Below, one piece after another: positions 41,961 to 50,371 of a stretch of DNA of 52,237 nucleotides. The DNA comes from Erysipelotrichaceae bacterium (GTDB taxonomy: Bacteria > Bacillota_I > Bacilli_A > Erysipelotrichales > Erysipelotrichaceae). The notes beneath the pieces are model-generated. The model did no database searches. It saw nothing but the letters and a program-made list of their open reading frames with translations, and was not told where the DNA came from. Location of the stretch: assembly GCA_017431405.1 (NCBI GenBank), contig JAFRLB010000081.1, positions 1-52,237 of the forward strand. Reading direction: 5' to 3'. Numbering within the stretch: the stretch's first letter is position 1; each line of letters opens with the position of its first letter. The translations under genes were made by a program, and so were the position numbers.

Positions 41961-42227
41961 TTATTCTCCCTGCTTCTTATTAAGCTGATTGTTGATTCTT
42001 TTCTTTGCATCTTCAACTGTTTCGCCATCTTCCTTGAGAAATGCTTCTACGAAATTGTCTTCAATTTTCTTATATGTACCTACAACAGCATTTTCAATTG
42101 CCTTATAACCGGAAACAGTTCCTTTTTCAATTGCCTTGTATCCTTCAACTGTCCCCTTTTCAATTGCCTTATAGCCCTCTTTTAATACTTCGCTGGTAGT
42201 CATTACTGTTTCTTTAACATCACTCAT
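41961..42227 (-). CDS. Small protein with four 11-residue repeats
   Basis: 88 residues, no signal or membrane segment. Four tandem 11-residue units cover 17-60, of the form EGYKAIEKGTV; Tyr19/30/41/52, Ile22/33/44/55 and Val27/38/49/60 recur in register. An 11-residue period suits a long amphipathic helix or coiled coil. The end, FLKEDGETVEDAKKRIN, is charged. I recall similar small proteins in gut Bacillota and bifidobacteria but know no function. It has GGAG ahead of the ATG and is the first gene after a divergent TetR, followed at once by the oxidoreductase fusion. Confidence 0.85.
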   Translation of the reverse strand: MSDVKETVMTTSEVLKEGYKAIEKGTVEGYKAIEKGTVSGYKAIENAVVGTYKKIEDNFVEAFLKEDGETVEDAKKRINNQLNKKQGE

Positions 42228-42240
42228 GTATTTTCTCCTC

Positions 42241-42335
42241 TGTTGTCATTAATTCAACAACGTGTTGTTTTATTTACGGTTATACTATAGAATAACTATG
42301 AAAGGAAAACCACAACACATTTCAAAAAGGTGTTG
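42241..42335. promoter_or_regulatory. Cluster of GTGTTG/CAACAC half-sites around TetR gene 2
   Basis: TGTTG (42241), CAACA (42255) and GTGTTG (42262-42267) lie ahead of a -10-like TATACT (42281-42286); CAACAC (42313-42318) and GTGTTG (42330-42335) follow as an inverted pair with an 11-base spacer. Probable operators for the adjacent TetR, controlling both it and the divergent small-protein operon. Confidence 0.55.
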
Positions 42336-42348
42336 GTTTAAACAAAAA

Positions 42349-42888
42349 ATGAATAAAGCTAATAACGCAAGAATACTCCAGAGCAAGGCAGCCATTCAGA
42401 GAGCCTATCTGAATCTGGTTGTTGCCCGCAGTGACTTATCCACTATTACCGTTTCAGACATCTGTAAGAAAGCCGGCGTAAACCGCACTACTTTCTATGC
42501 CCACTATTTAGACATTGACGATCTTACAAGTGCAATATATGACTGGATGCTTAATGAGTTCCTTGGCGTATTCGCTGAAGAAACAAACACCAAAAGTCAT
42601 AGTTATGACTTCAATAAACTTTTCCGAAACATTAAGGATAACCAGCTATTTTACCGCATATATTTCAAACTGGGTTTCGATTTCAAGGGACCTTTTATTA
42701 AAAATGGTGCAGCCATGGTCGCTGATCAGTTCTATCACGACACCCGCTATATTGACTATCACATTGAATTCTTTGCGGCCGGCATCACTGCCATGATAAA
42801 GAAATGGCTGGATGGCGGCTGTCAGGAGTCACCGGAAACCATGGGAAGAATTCTGGCTGACGAGTATCAGAAAAACAACACAATTTAA
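42349..42888 (+). CDS. TetR/AcrR-family transcriptional regulator 2
   Basis: 179 residues. The helix-turn-helix ITVSDICKKAGVNRTTFYAHY is close to that of TetR 1 (GINRSTFYRHY), and both sit beside GTGTTG half-sites. The rest is a helical ligand-binding region. The start is uncertain: the ATG at 42349 lacks a good ribosome site. An in-frame ATG at 42298 lies about seven bases past a TATAGA box and would make a leaderless message with 17 more, mostly basic, residues. Divergent from the small-protein/oxidoreductase operon, which it probably represses. Confidence 0.85.
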   Translation: MNKANNARILQSKAAIQRAYLNLVVARSDLSTITVSDICKKAGVNRTTFYAHYLDIDDLTSAIYDWMLNEFLGVFAEETNTKSHSYDFNKLFRNIKDNQLFYRIYFKLGFDFKGPFIKNGAAMVADQFYHDTRYIDYHIEFFAAGITAMIKKWLDGGCQESPETMGRILADEYQKNNTI

Positions 42889-42890
42889 AA

Positions 42891-42912
42891 GGTGAGAATT
42901 TTTATTCTCACC
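42891..42912 (-). terminator. Terminator of xylBA
   Basis: GGTGAGAAT (42891-42899) and ATTCTCACC (42904-42912) form a perfect 9-bp stem with a T4 loop between the convergent TetR 2 and xylA genes. On the minus strand it is followed by TTTT, which fits ending xylA; it can also serve TetR 2. Confidence 0.7.
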
Positions 42913-42932
42913 TCTGTTTATTAATATGATTA

Positions 42933-44249
42933 TTATTTGAACAAGATGTTGTTCATTACGCCTTCAAGCAGTTCCTGCCTGCCGCTGCCCGGTAATTCAG
43001 GAGCTCCCAGCTTTTCAGCATAGTGGAACAGTTCTTCCAATGTCGTTTCCTTGTTTCTGATCTTCTGGCCTAATTCACTGTTCCAGGAAGCATACTTTTC
43101 TTCAACGAATTTATCAATTCTGCCATCTTCAATCATTTCAGCAGCCTTGATCAGACCTAAGGCAAAGGTATCCATGCCTAAGATATAGGCATAGAACATG
43201 TCTTCCATGGTATATGAAGGTCTTCTGTTTTTACTGTCAAAGTTGAAGCCGCCGGTCAAGCCGCCGTTCTTCAGTACTTCATACATGCATAAGGTTGCTT
43301 CATAGACGTTGAATGGGAATTCATCAGTATCCCAGCCTAATAAGGTATCACCCTGATTGGCATCGATTGAGCCTAACATGCCGTTGATGGCGCTGATGCG
43401 TAAGTCATGCTGGAAGGTATGGCCCGCCAGTGTTGCATGGTTAGCTTCAATATTCAGTTTGAAGTCTTTGTCTAATCCATACTGCTTTAAGAATCCAATG
43501 GCTGTAGCTGCGTCGAAGTCATACTGATGCTTCATTGGTTCCTTTGGTTTTGGTTCAATGTAGAAGTCACCCTTGAAACCGATTGAACGGCCATAATCAA
43601 CTGCCATGTGCATTAAGCGGGCAATGTTTTCCTGTTCGAACTTAACATCTGTATTTAACAGTGTCTCATAACCTTCTCTGCCACCCCAGAACACGTAGCC
43701 TCTGCCACCGAGCTTAACAGTCAGATCAAGAGCCTTCTTAACCTGAGCAGCTGCGAATGCGTATACATCAACGCTGTTGGTTGAACCGGCACCGTTCATG
43801 AAACGTGGGTTACCGAACATGTTGGCTGTACCCCATAAGCACTTGATGTCTGTACCCTGCATCTTTTCTAAGATGTAGTCACTGATTTCATCCAGTCTTC
43901 TGTTGGTTTCCTTGATGTCATCTGCTTCTGGAACCAGGTCAACATCGTGGAAACAGAAGTACTTGATGCCTAACTTCTTCATGAATTCAAAACCGGCATC
44001 TACCTTTGCCTTGGCATGTTCCATTGTGCCCTTTTCTGCGCCGAATGACTTGTCAGCTGTGTCACGGCCAAACATGTCTGTACCGCCAGCACACAGATTG
44101 TGCCACCAGGCCATGGCGAATGGTAGATGTTCACTCATCTTCTTGCCCATGATTACTCTGTCAGCATCATAATACTTGAATGCCAATGGATTTTCTGAAT
44201 TCTTACCTTCAAACTTGATTTCCGGAATGTTCTTAAAGATTTCTGTCAT
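42933..44249 (-). CDS. xylA: Xylose isomerase XylA
   Basis: Converts D-xylose to D-xylulose; metal-dependent TIM barrel of 438 residues, the normal class II length. The catalytic His is in [12 protein letters not shown]; metal ligands lie in [17 protein letters not shown] and [32 protein letters not shown] is the family signature. AAAGGAG precedes the ATG. Second gene of a xylB-xylA operon, 23 bases after xylB. Confidence 0.97.
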   Translation of the reverse strand: MTEIFKNIPEIKFEGKNSENPLAFKYYDADRVIMGKKMSEHLPFAMAWWHNLCAGGTDMFGRDTADKSFGAEKGTMEHAKAKVDAGFEFMKKLGIKYFCFHDVDLVPEADDIKETNRRLDEISDYILEKMQGTDIKCLWGTANMFGNPRFMNGAGSTNSVDVYAFAAAQVKKALDLTVKLGGRGYVFWGGREGYETLLNTDVKFEQENIARLMHMAVDYGRSIGFKGDFYIEPKPKEPMKHQYDFDAATAIGFLKQYGLDKDFKLNIEANHATLAGHTFQHDLRISAINGMLGSIDANQGDTLLGWDTDEFPFNVYEATLCMYEVLKNGGLTGGFNFDSKNRRPSYTMEDMFYAYILGMDTFALGLIKAAEMIEDGRIDKFVEEKYASWNSELGQKIRNKETTLEELFHYAEKLGAPELPGSGRQELLEGVMNNILFK

Positions 44250-44272
44250 TGTATTATCTCCTTTTCAATTAT

Positions 44273-45751
44273 TTACTTTCTTAATGTCTTATATAACTGT
44301 TTAACAGTTGGATATATTTCTCTGTACTTCTGATACTGCTTTTCGTATCTTTCAGCGATATCCTTATCAGGTCTTACGACTTCTCTTGTCTGAATGAGCT
44401 TACCGCAACAGTCTTCAACACTTTCATAGGCCTTATCGGCGACCATAGCCAGCATTGCCCCGCCATAACCCGGTCCTTCTTCTGACTGTGGGATCTCCAG
44501 GTCAATGTTCAGTATATTGGCGATCATCTTACGCCATAACTTGCTTCTGGCACCGCCGCCACAGATCTTGGAGGTTGTAATTTTAATGCCTAATGATCTG
44601 GCAACCTCAAACGAATCTCTAATCGCAAAGCCAACACCTTCAAGCACTGACTGAACAATGTCACTTCTGGAAGTATCCATGCTTAAGCCAATGAACATGC
44701 CTCTGGCATCAGTATCATTGATAGGACTTCTTTCACCCATCAGATACGGTAAGAAGTAAACGTTGTTATTTCCTAACTTATCATCTGTAATGTCCTTCTG
44801 TTCAGCGTTGTAATCCTTAGTCTGTAATATTTCATCACAAAGCCACTTGTTACAGGACGCTGCCGATAACATGCAGCCCATCAGATGATACTGACCATCT
44901 GCATGTGCAAAGTTATGAATGGCGTTATTCTTATTATCCTTAAATTCATCACTGGAAATAAAGATCGTTCCTGAAGTGCCTAATGATATGTTACAGTTAC
45001 CATCACCAACTGTGCCTGTACCGATTGCGGCTGCCGCATTGTCCCCAGCTCCCGCCACAACTATTACATTCTCACTAAGGCCAAGCTCTTCTGCCATTTC
45101 CTTTTTCAAAGTTCCAATTACTTCATAGCTTTCAAACAGCCTTGGTAACTGCTCTTCGCTTACATTGCAGATCTCAAGCATTTCTTCTGACCATTTTCTG
45201 TTCTTTACATCCAGCAACAACATGCCTGATGCATCAGAGTAGTCACAGCTGTGAACCCCTGTCAGTCTGTAGTTGATGTAATCCTTTGGTAACATGATCT
45301 TGCTGATCCTTGCAAAGTTTTCCGGTTCGTTGTTTCTGACCCACAGAAGCTTTGGAGCTGTAAAGCCCGCAAAGGCAATGTTGGCAGTATACTCAGATAT
45401 CTTATCTTCACCTATCTCATTATTAAGATACTCAACTTCCTTATCTGTTCTGCCGTCATTCCATAAGATTGCCTCTCTGATGACATTATCATTTTCATCA
45501 AGTATTACTAATCCATGCATCTGACCGCCACAGCCAATACCTCTTACCTTTGAAGCATCAAAGCCTTTTAACAGTTCCTTAAGTCCTGAAACAGTCTGGG
45601 TGTACCAGTCTTCAGGAGCCTGCTCACTCCAGCCAGGATGTGGGAAAGACAATGGATATTCCTTAGTTACAGTATTAAGAATGGTGCCATTGACATCTAC
45701 CAGTAATAACTTGACAGCTGATGTGCCTAAATCAATACCTATGTAGTACAT
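44273..45751 (-). CDS. xylB: Xylulokinase XylB
   Basis: FGGY kinase of 492 residues that phosphorylates D-xylulose to D-xylulose 5-phosphate. It begins MYYIGIDLGTSAVKLLLVD (phosphate-1 motif); the early GCGGQMHGLVILD and WNDGRTDKE segments are the xylulokinase signatures, and GAGDNAAAAIGTG and GGGARSKLWRKMIA close the ATP site. GGAGAAG precedes its ATG. First gene of the xylBA operon, divergent from an AraC regulator, with a -10 box TATAAT (minus strand, 45774-45779) but a poor -35. Confidence 0.96.
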   Translation of the reverse strand: MYYIGIDLGTSAVKLLLVDVNGTILNTVTKEYPLSFPHPGWSEQAPEDWYTQTVSGLKELLKGFDASKVRGIGCGGQMHGLVILDENDNVIREAILWNDGRTDKEVEYLNNEIGEDKISEYTANIAFAGFTAPKLLWVRNNEPENFARISKIMLPKDYINYRLTGVHSCDYSDASGMLLLDVKNRKWSEEMLEICNVSEEQLPRLFESYEVIGTLKKEMAEELGLSENVIVVAGAGDNAAAAIGTGTVGDGNCNISLGTSGTIFISSDEFKDNKNNAIHNFAHADGQYHLMGCMLSAASCNKWLCDEILQTKDYNAEQKDITDDKLGNNNVYFLPYLMGERSPINDTDARGMFIGLSMDTSRSDIVQSVLEGVGFAIRDSFEVARSLGIKITTSKICGGGARSKLWRKMIANILNIDLEIPQSEEGPGYGGAMLAMVADKAYESVEDCCGKLIQTREVVRPDKDIAERYEKQYQKYREIYPTVKQLYKTLRK

Positions 45752-45828
45752 ATGATCTTCTCCTTGTTATCTGATTATATTGTAGGAAAAATATGTATAT
45801 ATTTAAATGACATTCATTTCCTCAAGAA

Positions 45829-45857
45829 ACGACAATCATGCGATTTTCTGCTATAAT
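45829..45857 (+). promoter_or_regulatory. Promoter of AraC gene 3, apparently leaderless
   Basis: TATAAT at 45852-45857 has a weak ACGACA 17 bases upstream. The ATG at 45866 is nine bases past the -10 box end, leaving a leader of about 0-2 bases and no Shine-Dalgarno sequence. Confidence 0.5.
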
Positions 45858-45865
45858 AAGTTCAA

Positions 45866-46798
45866 ATGATAGAATATGAGATAGTTAAACATGACAGGCT
45901 GAAAGATGTCCGCATTTTCATTAATTCAATCAGACTGCGTTCCGTTCACATGCACCGTGATCTGGAACTGTTTCTTGTGCTTGAAGGTGAAGGAACAGTC
46001 ATCATAAAAAACCAGAAACATAGCGTCAGAAGAGGTGATACCTTACTCATCAATGCCTATGACAGCCATGAGATCATTGCCCTTACCGACACTCTTACCC
46101 TGCTGATCATACAGTTCTCAAATCATTTCCTGAGAGAATACTACCATGCCATGAGAAACACCGTATTCCTTAATAACTCACCAAAGAGCCAGTTTCCTGA
46201 AGCAGAATACGAAAAGCTGCTTGATGACATGATCAGGCTGTCAAACGACTATCTTAGGGAGGAGCACTTATTCGAATTAAGCTGTGTACATTATCTTTCC
46301 GACATCATCTACATGCTTTACCGATACATGGATACAGCAGAACTGTCAGAAACGGAATATACCAAGAGAAAGAAACAGAACCGCAGAGTTGACCGCATCA
46401 GTTCCTACATTTCCGAAAACTATCAGAGACCTCTAAGACTGTCCGACATAGCCGAAATGGAAGGCATTACTACTACACACCTGTCTCATTTCTTTACTGA
46501 AAACTTCGGCATTACATTCCAGGAATATCTTAGGGATAAACGTCTGGAATGTGCCTTGAGAATGATTGGGGACGATTCTCTGACCATTTCTGAGATAGCC
46601 TCATCAAGTGGCTTCTCTGAGTTGAAATACATGACAAAAGCATTTAAAGAAGCCTTTGGCATGAGCCCATCCTTATATAGGGAGAATAAGGTAATAAATC
46701 TGCCCGCAAATAAAAAAGCGGACATCTCCGAATACATTCATTCAAAAGATGAATCGCTTTCTATCCTTTCATCAATAACTGTAAAATCCATGCTATGA
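45866..46798 (+). CDS. AraC-family regulator with cupin sensor domain (xylose operon)
   Basis: 310 residues. The N-terminal ~130 residues form the AraC-binding cupin (HMHRDLELFLVLEGEGTVII; VRRGDTLLINAYDSHEI). The C-terminal part has two helix-turn-helix motifs (LRLSDIAEMEGITTTHLSHFF and the one ending FKEAFGMSPSLYRENK), followed by a ~30-residue tail. It is divergent from xylBA across 114 bases, so it likely activates that operon with xylose as ligand. Its 3' end overlaps the frame of a rhamnosidase remnant on the other strand. Confidence 0.9.
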   Translation: MIEYEIVKHDRLKDVRIFINSIRLRSVHMHRDLELFLVLEGEGTVIIKNQKHSVRRGDTLLINAYDSHEIIALTDTLTLLIIQFSNHFLREYYHAMRNTVFLNNSPKSQFPEAEYEKLLDDMIRLSNDYLREEHLFELSCVHYLSDIIYMLYRYMDTAELSETEYTKRKKQNRRVDRISSYISENYQRPLRLSDIAEMEGITTTHLSHFFTENFGITFQEYLRDKRLECALRMIGDDSLTISEIASSSGFSELKYMTKAFKEAFGMSPSLYRENKVINLPANKKADISEYIHSKDESLSILSSITVKSML

Positions 46799-46979
46799 AA
46801 CATAGGCGCCAGCTGCCGTAACCAACCTGATGAGTTTCACCGTTTATCACGATTTCAGCAGTACAGTTAGCCGGTACATTGATGACAAATTCAACATGAC
46901 CATCAATCTGACCTCTGCACAATACCGGGAAGCGATCTGAATTAGCCTTTTGGAACAATTCTTCGCCGTTAACTAACAA
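46797..46979 (-). pseudogene. Remnant of a GH78 rhamnosidase C-terminus
   Basis: About 60 codons on the minus strand read like the last domain of a GH78 enzyme: GHVEFVINVPANCTAEIVI then NGETHQVGYGSWRL. The broken rhamnosidase at 29.7 kb has the same pattern near its end (IPANVKAEIEL then NGETHSLDYG). The frame opens with TTG, has no ribosome site and begins straight after the terminator of the next rhamnosidase gene. It lacks every catalytic part, so it is a leftover of deletion, not a gene. The open frame continues to 46761 under the AraC 3' end, but that part is not similar. Confidence 0.65.
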
Positions 46980-47010
46980 AAAAACATTCAGTCTTCAATT
47001 TGACTGAATG
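46978..47010 (-). terminator. Terminator of the GH3-pgmB-GH78 operon
   Basis: Perfect 9-bp stem (46985-46993 with 47002-47010, CATTCAGTC / GACTGAATG), loop of eight, followed on the minus strand by T7 (46984 down to 46978). The other side also has T6, so it may act both ways and also stop the AraC 3 transcript. Confidence 0.85.
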
Positions 47011-47016
47011 TCTTTT

Positions 47017-49713
47017 TTAATATTTAACTGTTCTGATGAAACCTGAAAGTTCATTCAGGAATTGTGAAGGTATGTCCAGATAAGGCATGTTTCTGATTTT
47101 GTTAATTGTAAGATGTTTACTTTCTTCATCACCTAAACCCATGTAATATAACTGAGGATTATTGGCTTTCAGATATTCAGCGATCTTTTCATTAGCTGCC
47201 AGTTCCTTTAAAAAACTGTCATCATCATATACCTTCCTGATATCATCATTGAACTTAACTGTCCAGTCATGACTGCCGGCTTCAACCTCAAAGTCAGCTA
47301 AACCAGGAAGCTGTATCAGAGCCTTACAGCCATAAGGAACTTCAACATGAACATTTACATTTCCTTCAGCATTGATTTTCCAGCTTATCTGATATCTGCC
47401 GTTAACGGAATTATATTCACAATCAACTTCGTCAACAAAGCCATTTATCAGCGGTCTGATCCTGACTCTGGTAAAACCGTCTTCCAGAGGTTTTATGCCT
47501 GCCAGATAGCCATACAGGAATTCAACAACATTGCCATATGCATAGTGATTCAGTGAATTCATGCCGGTGCCGCTTATTGACCCGTCATCCAGCAATGAAT
47601 TCCATCTTTCCCAGATCGTCGTTGCTCCATGATTTACCTCATACAGCCAGCCAGGATACTCTTCATTAAGTAACAGTCTTAAACTGTCACGCTCCATGCC
47701 GTTTTCCGCCATGATCTGTAACATGTTCGGGGCCCCGACAAAACCGCATCTGATCCTGTATGCATCTCTTTCAAGTCTTCTCTTAAAACCTCTGATGATT
47801 TCATCCTTATCCCTGTATACTTCAAACCACAGAGCCAGCAGATATCCGGTCTGAGTATCTACGCACAGTTTACCGGTATTGCTGAAGAATTCATTAAGAA
47901 TGTTGTTTCTCAGGAATTCTGCCTTCTTTTCAAGTTCTGTAACATCCCTGTTAAGATTTCTGCCCATGACTGCTGTTTTCTTAAGTGATTCGTACAGATA
48001 CATAGAAGCTACATAATCTTCATCCGTACCGCCACGCATGCTCTGTTCCGTAACCCCATCCAGAGCCAGCCAGTCGCCAAACTGCATGTGTCCCTTAACC
48101 AGCAGTTTATCATCAGCCATTTCTCTGATGACATATTCCAACCAGGAATTCATCATTTCATATTCTTTTTCATAGAGATGTTCATTGCCATAATATCTTC
48201 TTAGCAAATCAGGTATGAAGGTAATAGCATCTCCCCAGATCTGCGAAGAACCTCCCAGAAAACTCTGCATAGGAAAATAATTAGGTACAGCACCACCATT
48301 GCGTTTCTGATACATGTTCAGATTACGCAGGAATCTCGCAAAGAACATTCTCGTATCAAAGTTATAACAGGCTGTTGGTGCAAAGCACTGGGCATCACCA
48401 GTCCAGCCCAGCTTTTCATCACGCTGAGGGCAGTCTGTAGGTATGTCAACATAGTTATCCAATTGAGAATACAGCGCATTTTCATATAGTCTGTTCAGTT
48501 TCTCATCTGAACAGTGGAAATATCCCGTTCTTTCCAATTGTGTTGATAACTGAATGGCTGTTACTTCTTCTGCCTTAACCTTACCATTACCGCTTATTCT
48601 TAAATAACGGAAGCCAAAGTAAGTAAAATGCGGTCTTACTTCTTTTTCCTTGCCATCACTTGTATAAACAAACTGAGCCTTGGCACTGCGGTAGTTATCG
48701 TTGTAGAAACAACCATTCTGTAAGGTTTCACCAAAATCAAATGTTACTGTTTCACCTTTACCAAGATGACTGTTAAAGCTGATAATTCCGGCAATGTTCT
48801 GACCGAAATCCAGAACTGTTTCATTTTTCGGCGTGATTATTACTTCAACCGGTTTTAATCTCTGGTATTCCTTAACCGGCAAGCCCGTTCTGGCAACCAG
48901 AGGTTTTTCAACCTTAACTTCATAGCACTTATAAACAGTATCATCATTAATTGTTTCATCGATGACTTCACCATCATAGACACTGTCTGAAACAATAGAT
49001 GATCCTTTAACTTTCCAGTTTTCATCAGTGCCAATGATCTGTCTGGTTCCATCTTCATATCTGATGACTACATCACATCTTAAAAGATATGAGTCGCCAT
49101 AATTATTACATTTGCCATTCAGGCCAAATCTGCCCTTATACCAGCCATCTCCCAAAAGAACACACAGTTCATTTCTTACACTTATATCCTCAGTGATATT
49201 AAATGTCTGATATTCATACTCTTCTTCATAATCATTCAGCAACGGGTTCAGATATTCATCAGAAATCTTTTTACCATTGATGTAAGCTTCATACATTCCC
49301 AAACCGCAGACATACATTCTCGCACTTGCAACTTTCTTACAAATATCAAATTCAGTACTGAAAACAGGATGGCTTTTACAGTCTGTTGAGATCCATTTGC
49401 CTTTAAATTCTATGCCGGCTGTTTCAAACCAGCCAGATTCATCCTTACAGATGACTTCATCATCATGTAATACGGTAATTTTTATATGGTATCTTGTTGC
49501 AGGCTCCCAGGCAAAATCAACAACGTTTTCATGCAGCGGGTCAGCCTTGGAAGAATAAACCAAATGAGAAAAATCTTCTCTGTCTGATATTTCCATCTTA
49601 CAGAAAAGTTTTTTCATATCTGTATCAGCAAGATTGAAAGTAATGCCAATCCTGTCAAAATCGTACCCCAGCGGATTTATCATGCCATTAATTTTCAAAT
49701 CTGCGATTTTCAT
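47017..49713 (-). CDS. GH78 alpha-L-rhamnosidase
   Basis: 898 residues, intact, no signal peptide. N-terminal beta-sandwich domains (about 1-330; YEAYINGKKISDEYLNPLL, GDGWYKGRFG) are followed by the (alpha/alpha)6 barrel. The catalytic stretch is TDCPQRDEKLGWTGDA (Asp432, Glu433 onward), and Glu702 in TTIWERWN is the likely base. The C-terminal jelly-roll is followed by an additional ~70-residue charged tail (AANEKIAEYLKANN onward). AAGGAG precedes the ATG. Last gene of an operon with a NagZ-like GH3 and beta-phosphoglucomutase. It releases L-rhamnose from imported fragments such as those of rhamnogalacturonan or flavonoid glycosides. Confidence 0.92.
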   Translation of the reverse strand: MKIADLKINGMINPLGYDFDRIGITFNLADTDMKKLFCKMEISDREDFSHLVYSSKADPLHENVVDFAWEPATRYHIKITVLHDDEVICKDESGWFETAGIEFKGKWISTDCKSHPVFSTEFDICKKVASARMYVCGLGMYEAYINGKKISDEYLNPLLNDYEEEYEYQTFNITEDISVRNELCVLLGDGWYKGRFGLNGKCNNYGDSYLLRCDVVIRYEDGTRQIIGTDENWKVKGSSIVSDSVYDGEVIDETINDDTVYKCYEVKVEKPLVARTGLPVKEYQRLKPVEVIITPKNETVLDFGQNIAGIISFNSHLGKGETVTFDFGETLQNGCFYNDNYRSAKAQFVYTSDGKEKEVRPHFTYFGFRYLRISGNGKVKAEEVTAIQLSTQLERTGYFHCSDEKLNRLYENALYSQLDNYVDIPTDCPQRDEKLGWTGDAQCFAPTACYNFDTRMFFARFLRNLNMYQKRNGGAVPNYFPMQSFLGGSSQIWGDAITFIPDLLRRYYGNEHLYEKEYEMMNSWLEYVIREMADDKLLVKGHMQFGDWLALDGVTEQSMRGGTDEDYVASMYLYESLKKTAVMGRNLNRDVTELEKKAEFLRNNILNEFFSNTGKLCVDTQTGYLLALWFEVYRDKDEIIRGFKRRLERDAYRIRCGFVGAPNMLQIMAENGMERDSLRLLLNEEYPGWLYEVNHGATTIWERWNSLLDDGSISGTGMNSLNHYAYGNVVEFLYGYLAGIKPLEDGFTRVRIRPLINGFVDEVDCEYNSVNGRYQISWKINAEGNVNVHVEVPYGCKALIQLPGLADFEVEAGSHDWTVKFNDDIRKVYDDDSFLKELAANEKIAEYLKANNPQLYYMGLGDEESKHLTINKIRNMPYLDIPSQFLNELSGFIRTVKY

Positions 49714-49714
49714 G

Positions 49715-50371
49715 TTATTCTCCTTCTACTTTTCTCATCAGAACATCAATATTCAGATTCAAAAAGCTCTTTATGTAATAGTCACAGTAATCCGTTACTT
49801 CAGGATTTGTGACCCCTATTGCCTTCATATTGCCATTATGAGCAGCTACGATTCCGGCAACTGAATCCTCAAATACAACGCACTCCTCTGCCTTCAGGCC
49901 TAATTCCTCGGCACCTTTGGTAAATACTTCAGGGTCTGGCTTGGCATTAGACACTTTATTGCCATCAATTATAACATCAAACATGTCTGTAAGATGAAGC
50001 TTATCAAGAATCAGTCTGGAATTCTTACTGGCTGAGCCCAAGGCAATTCCATAGTTCCTTTTTCTGGCATCAGCCATGAATTCTCTTACTCCCGGCAGGA
50101 TTTCATCTTCTGTCAGATTATTTATGTACTTAAGATACAGTTCATTCTTAAGAGTGCAGTACTTTTCTACTTCTTCTTCACTCATTTTCTGATTGTTCAG
50201 TTCAAGAATGATATTGAATGATCTTATTCTTGAAACACCCTTCAGCAGTTCGTTATCAGCCAGATCAAACTTGAAACCTAACTGATCACAGAGACTTTTC
50301 CAGGCTAGAAAATGGTATTTGGCAGTATCGACAATTACACCATCCAAATCAAACAGCAGTCCCTTTATCAT
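49715..50371 (-). CDS. pgmB: Beta-phosphoglucomutase (HAD superfamily)
   Basis: 218 residues. The HAD motif I DLDGVIVDTA (Asp8 nucleophile, Asp10 acid/base), motif II SAS (GSASKNSR), motif III Lys in NAKPDPEVF and motif IV FEDSVAGI are all present; the cap domain holds the KGVSRIRSF substrate loop typical of the beta-PGM subgroup. It converts beta-glucose 1-phosphate to glucose 6-phosphate. Its ATG overlaps the GH3 stop by four bases (ATGA), so the two are coupled. Beta-glucose 1-phosphate normally comes from phosphorylases, none of which is seen here; the neighbouring GH3 is a speculative source. Confidence 0.87.
   Translation of the reverse strand: MIKGLLFDLDGVIVDTAKYHFLAWKSLCDQLGFKFDLADNELLKGVSRIRSFNIILELNNQKMSEEEVEKYCTLKNELYLKYINNLTEDEILPGVREFMADARKRNYGIALGSASKNSRLILDKLHLTDMFDVIIDGNKVSNAKPDPEVFTKGAEELGLKAEECVVFEDSVAGIVAAHNGNMKAIGVTNPEVTDYCDYYIKSFLNLNIDVLMRKVEGE

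Noticed and set aside
42046..42177. 33-bp DNA repeats taken as a CRISPR-like or mobile repeat
   Set aside because: The repeats are exactly 11 codons, lie in frame within a well-initiated gene and have no spacers; they are protein repeats.
46761..46796. Extension of the rhamnosidase remnant under the AraC 3' end
   Set aside because: The residues there (CFIAWILQLLMKG) do not continue the GH78 pattern and merely mirror the AraC coding strand.
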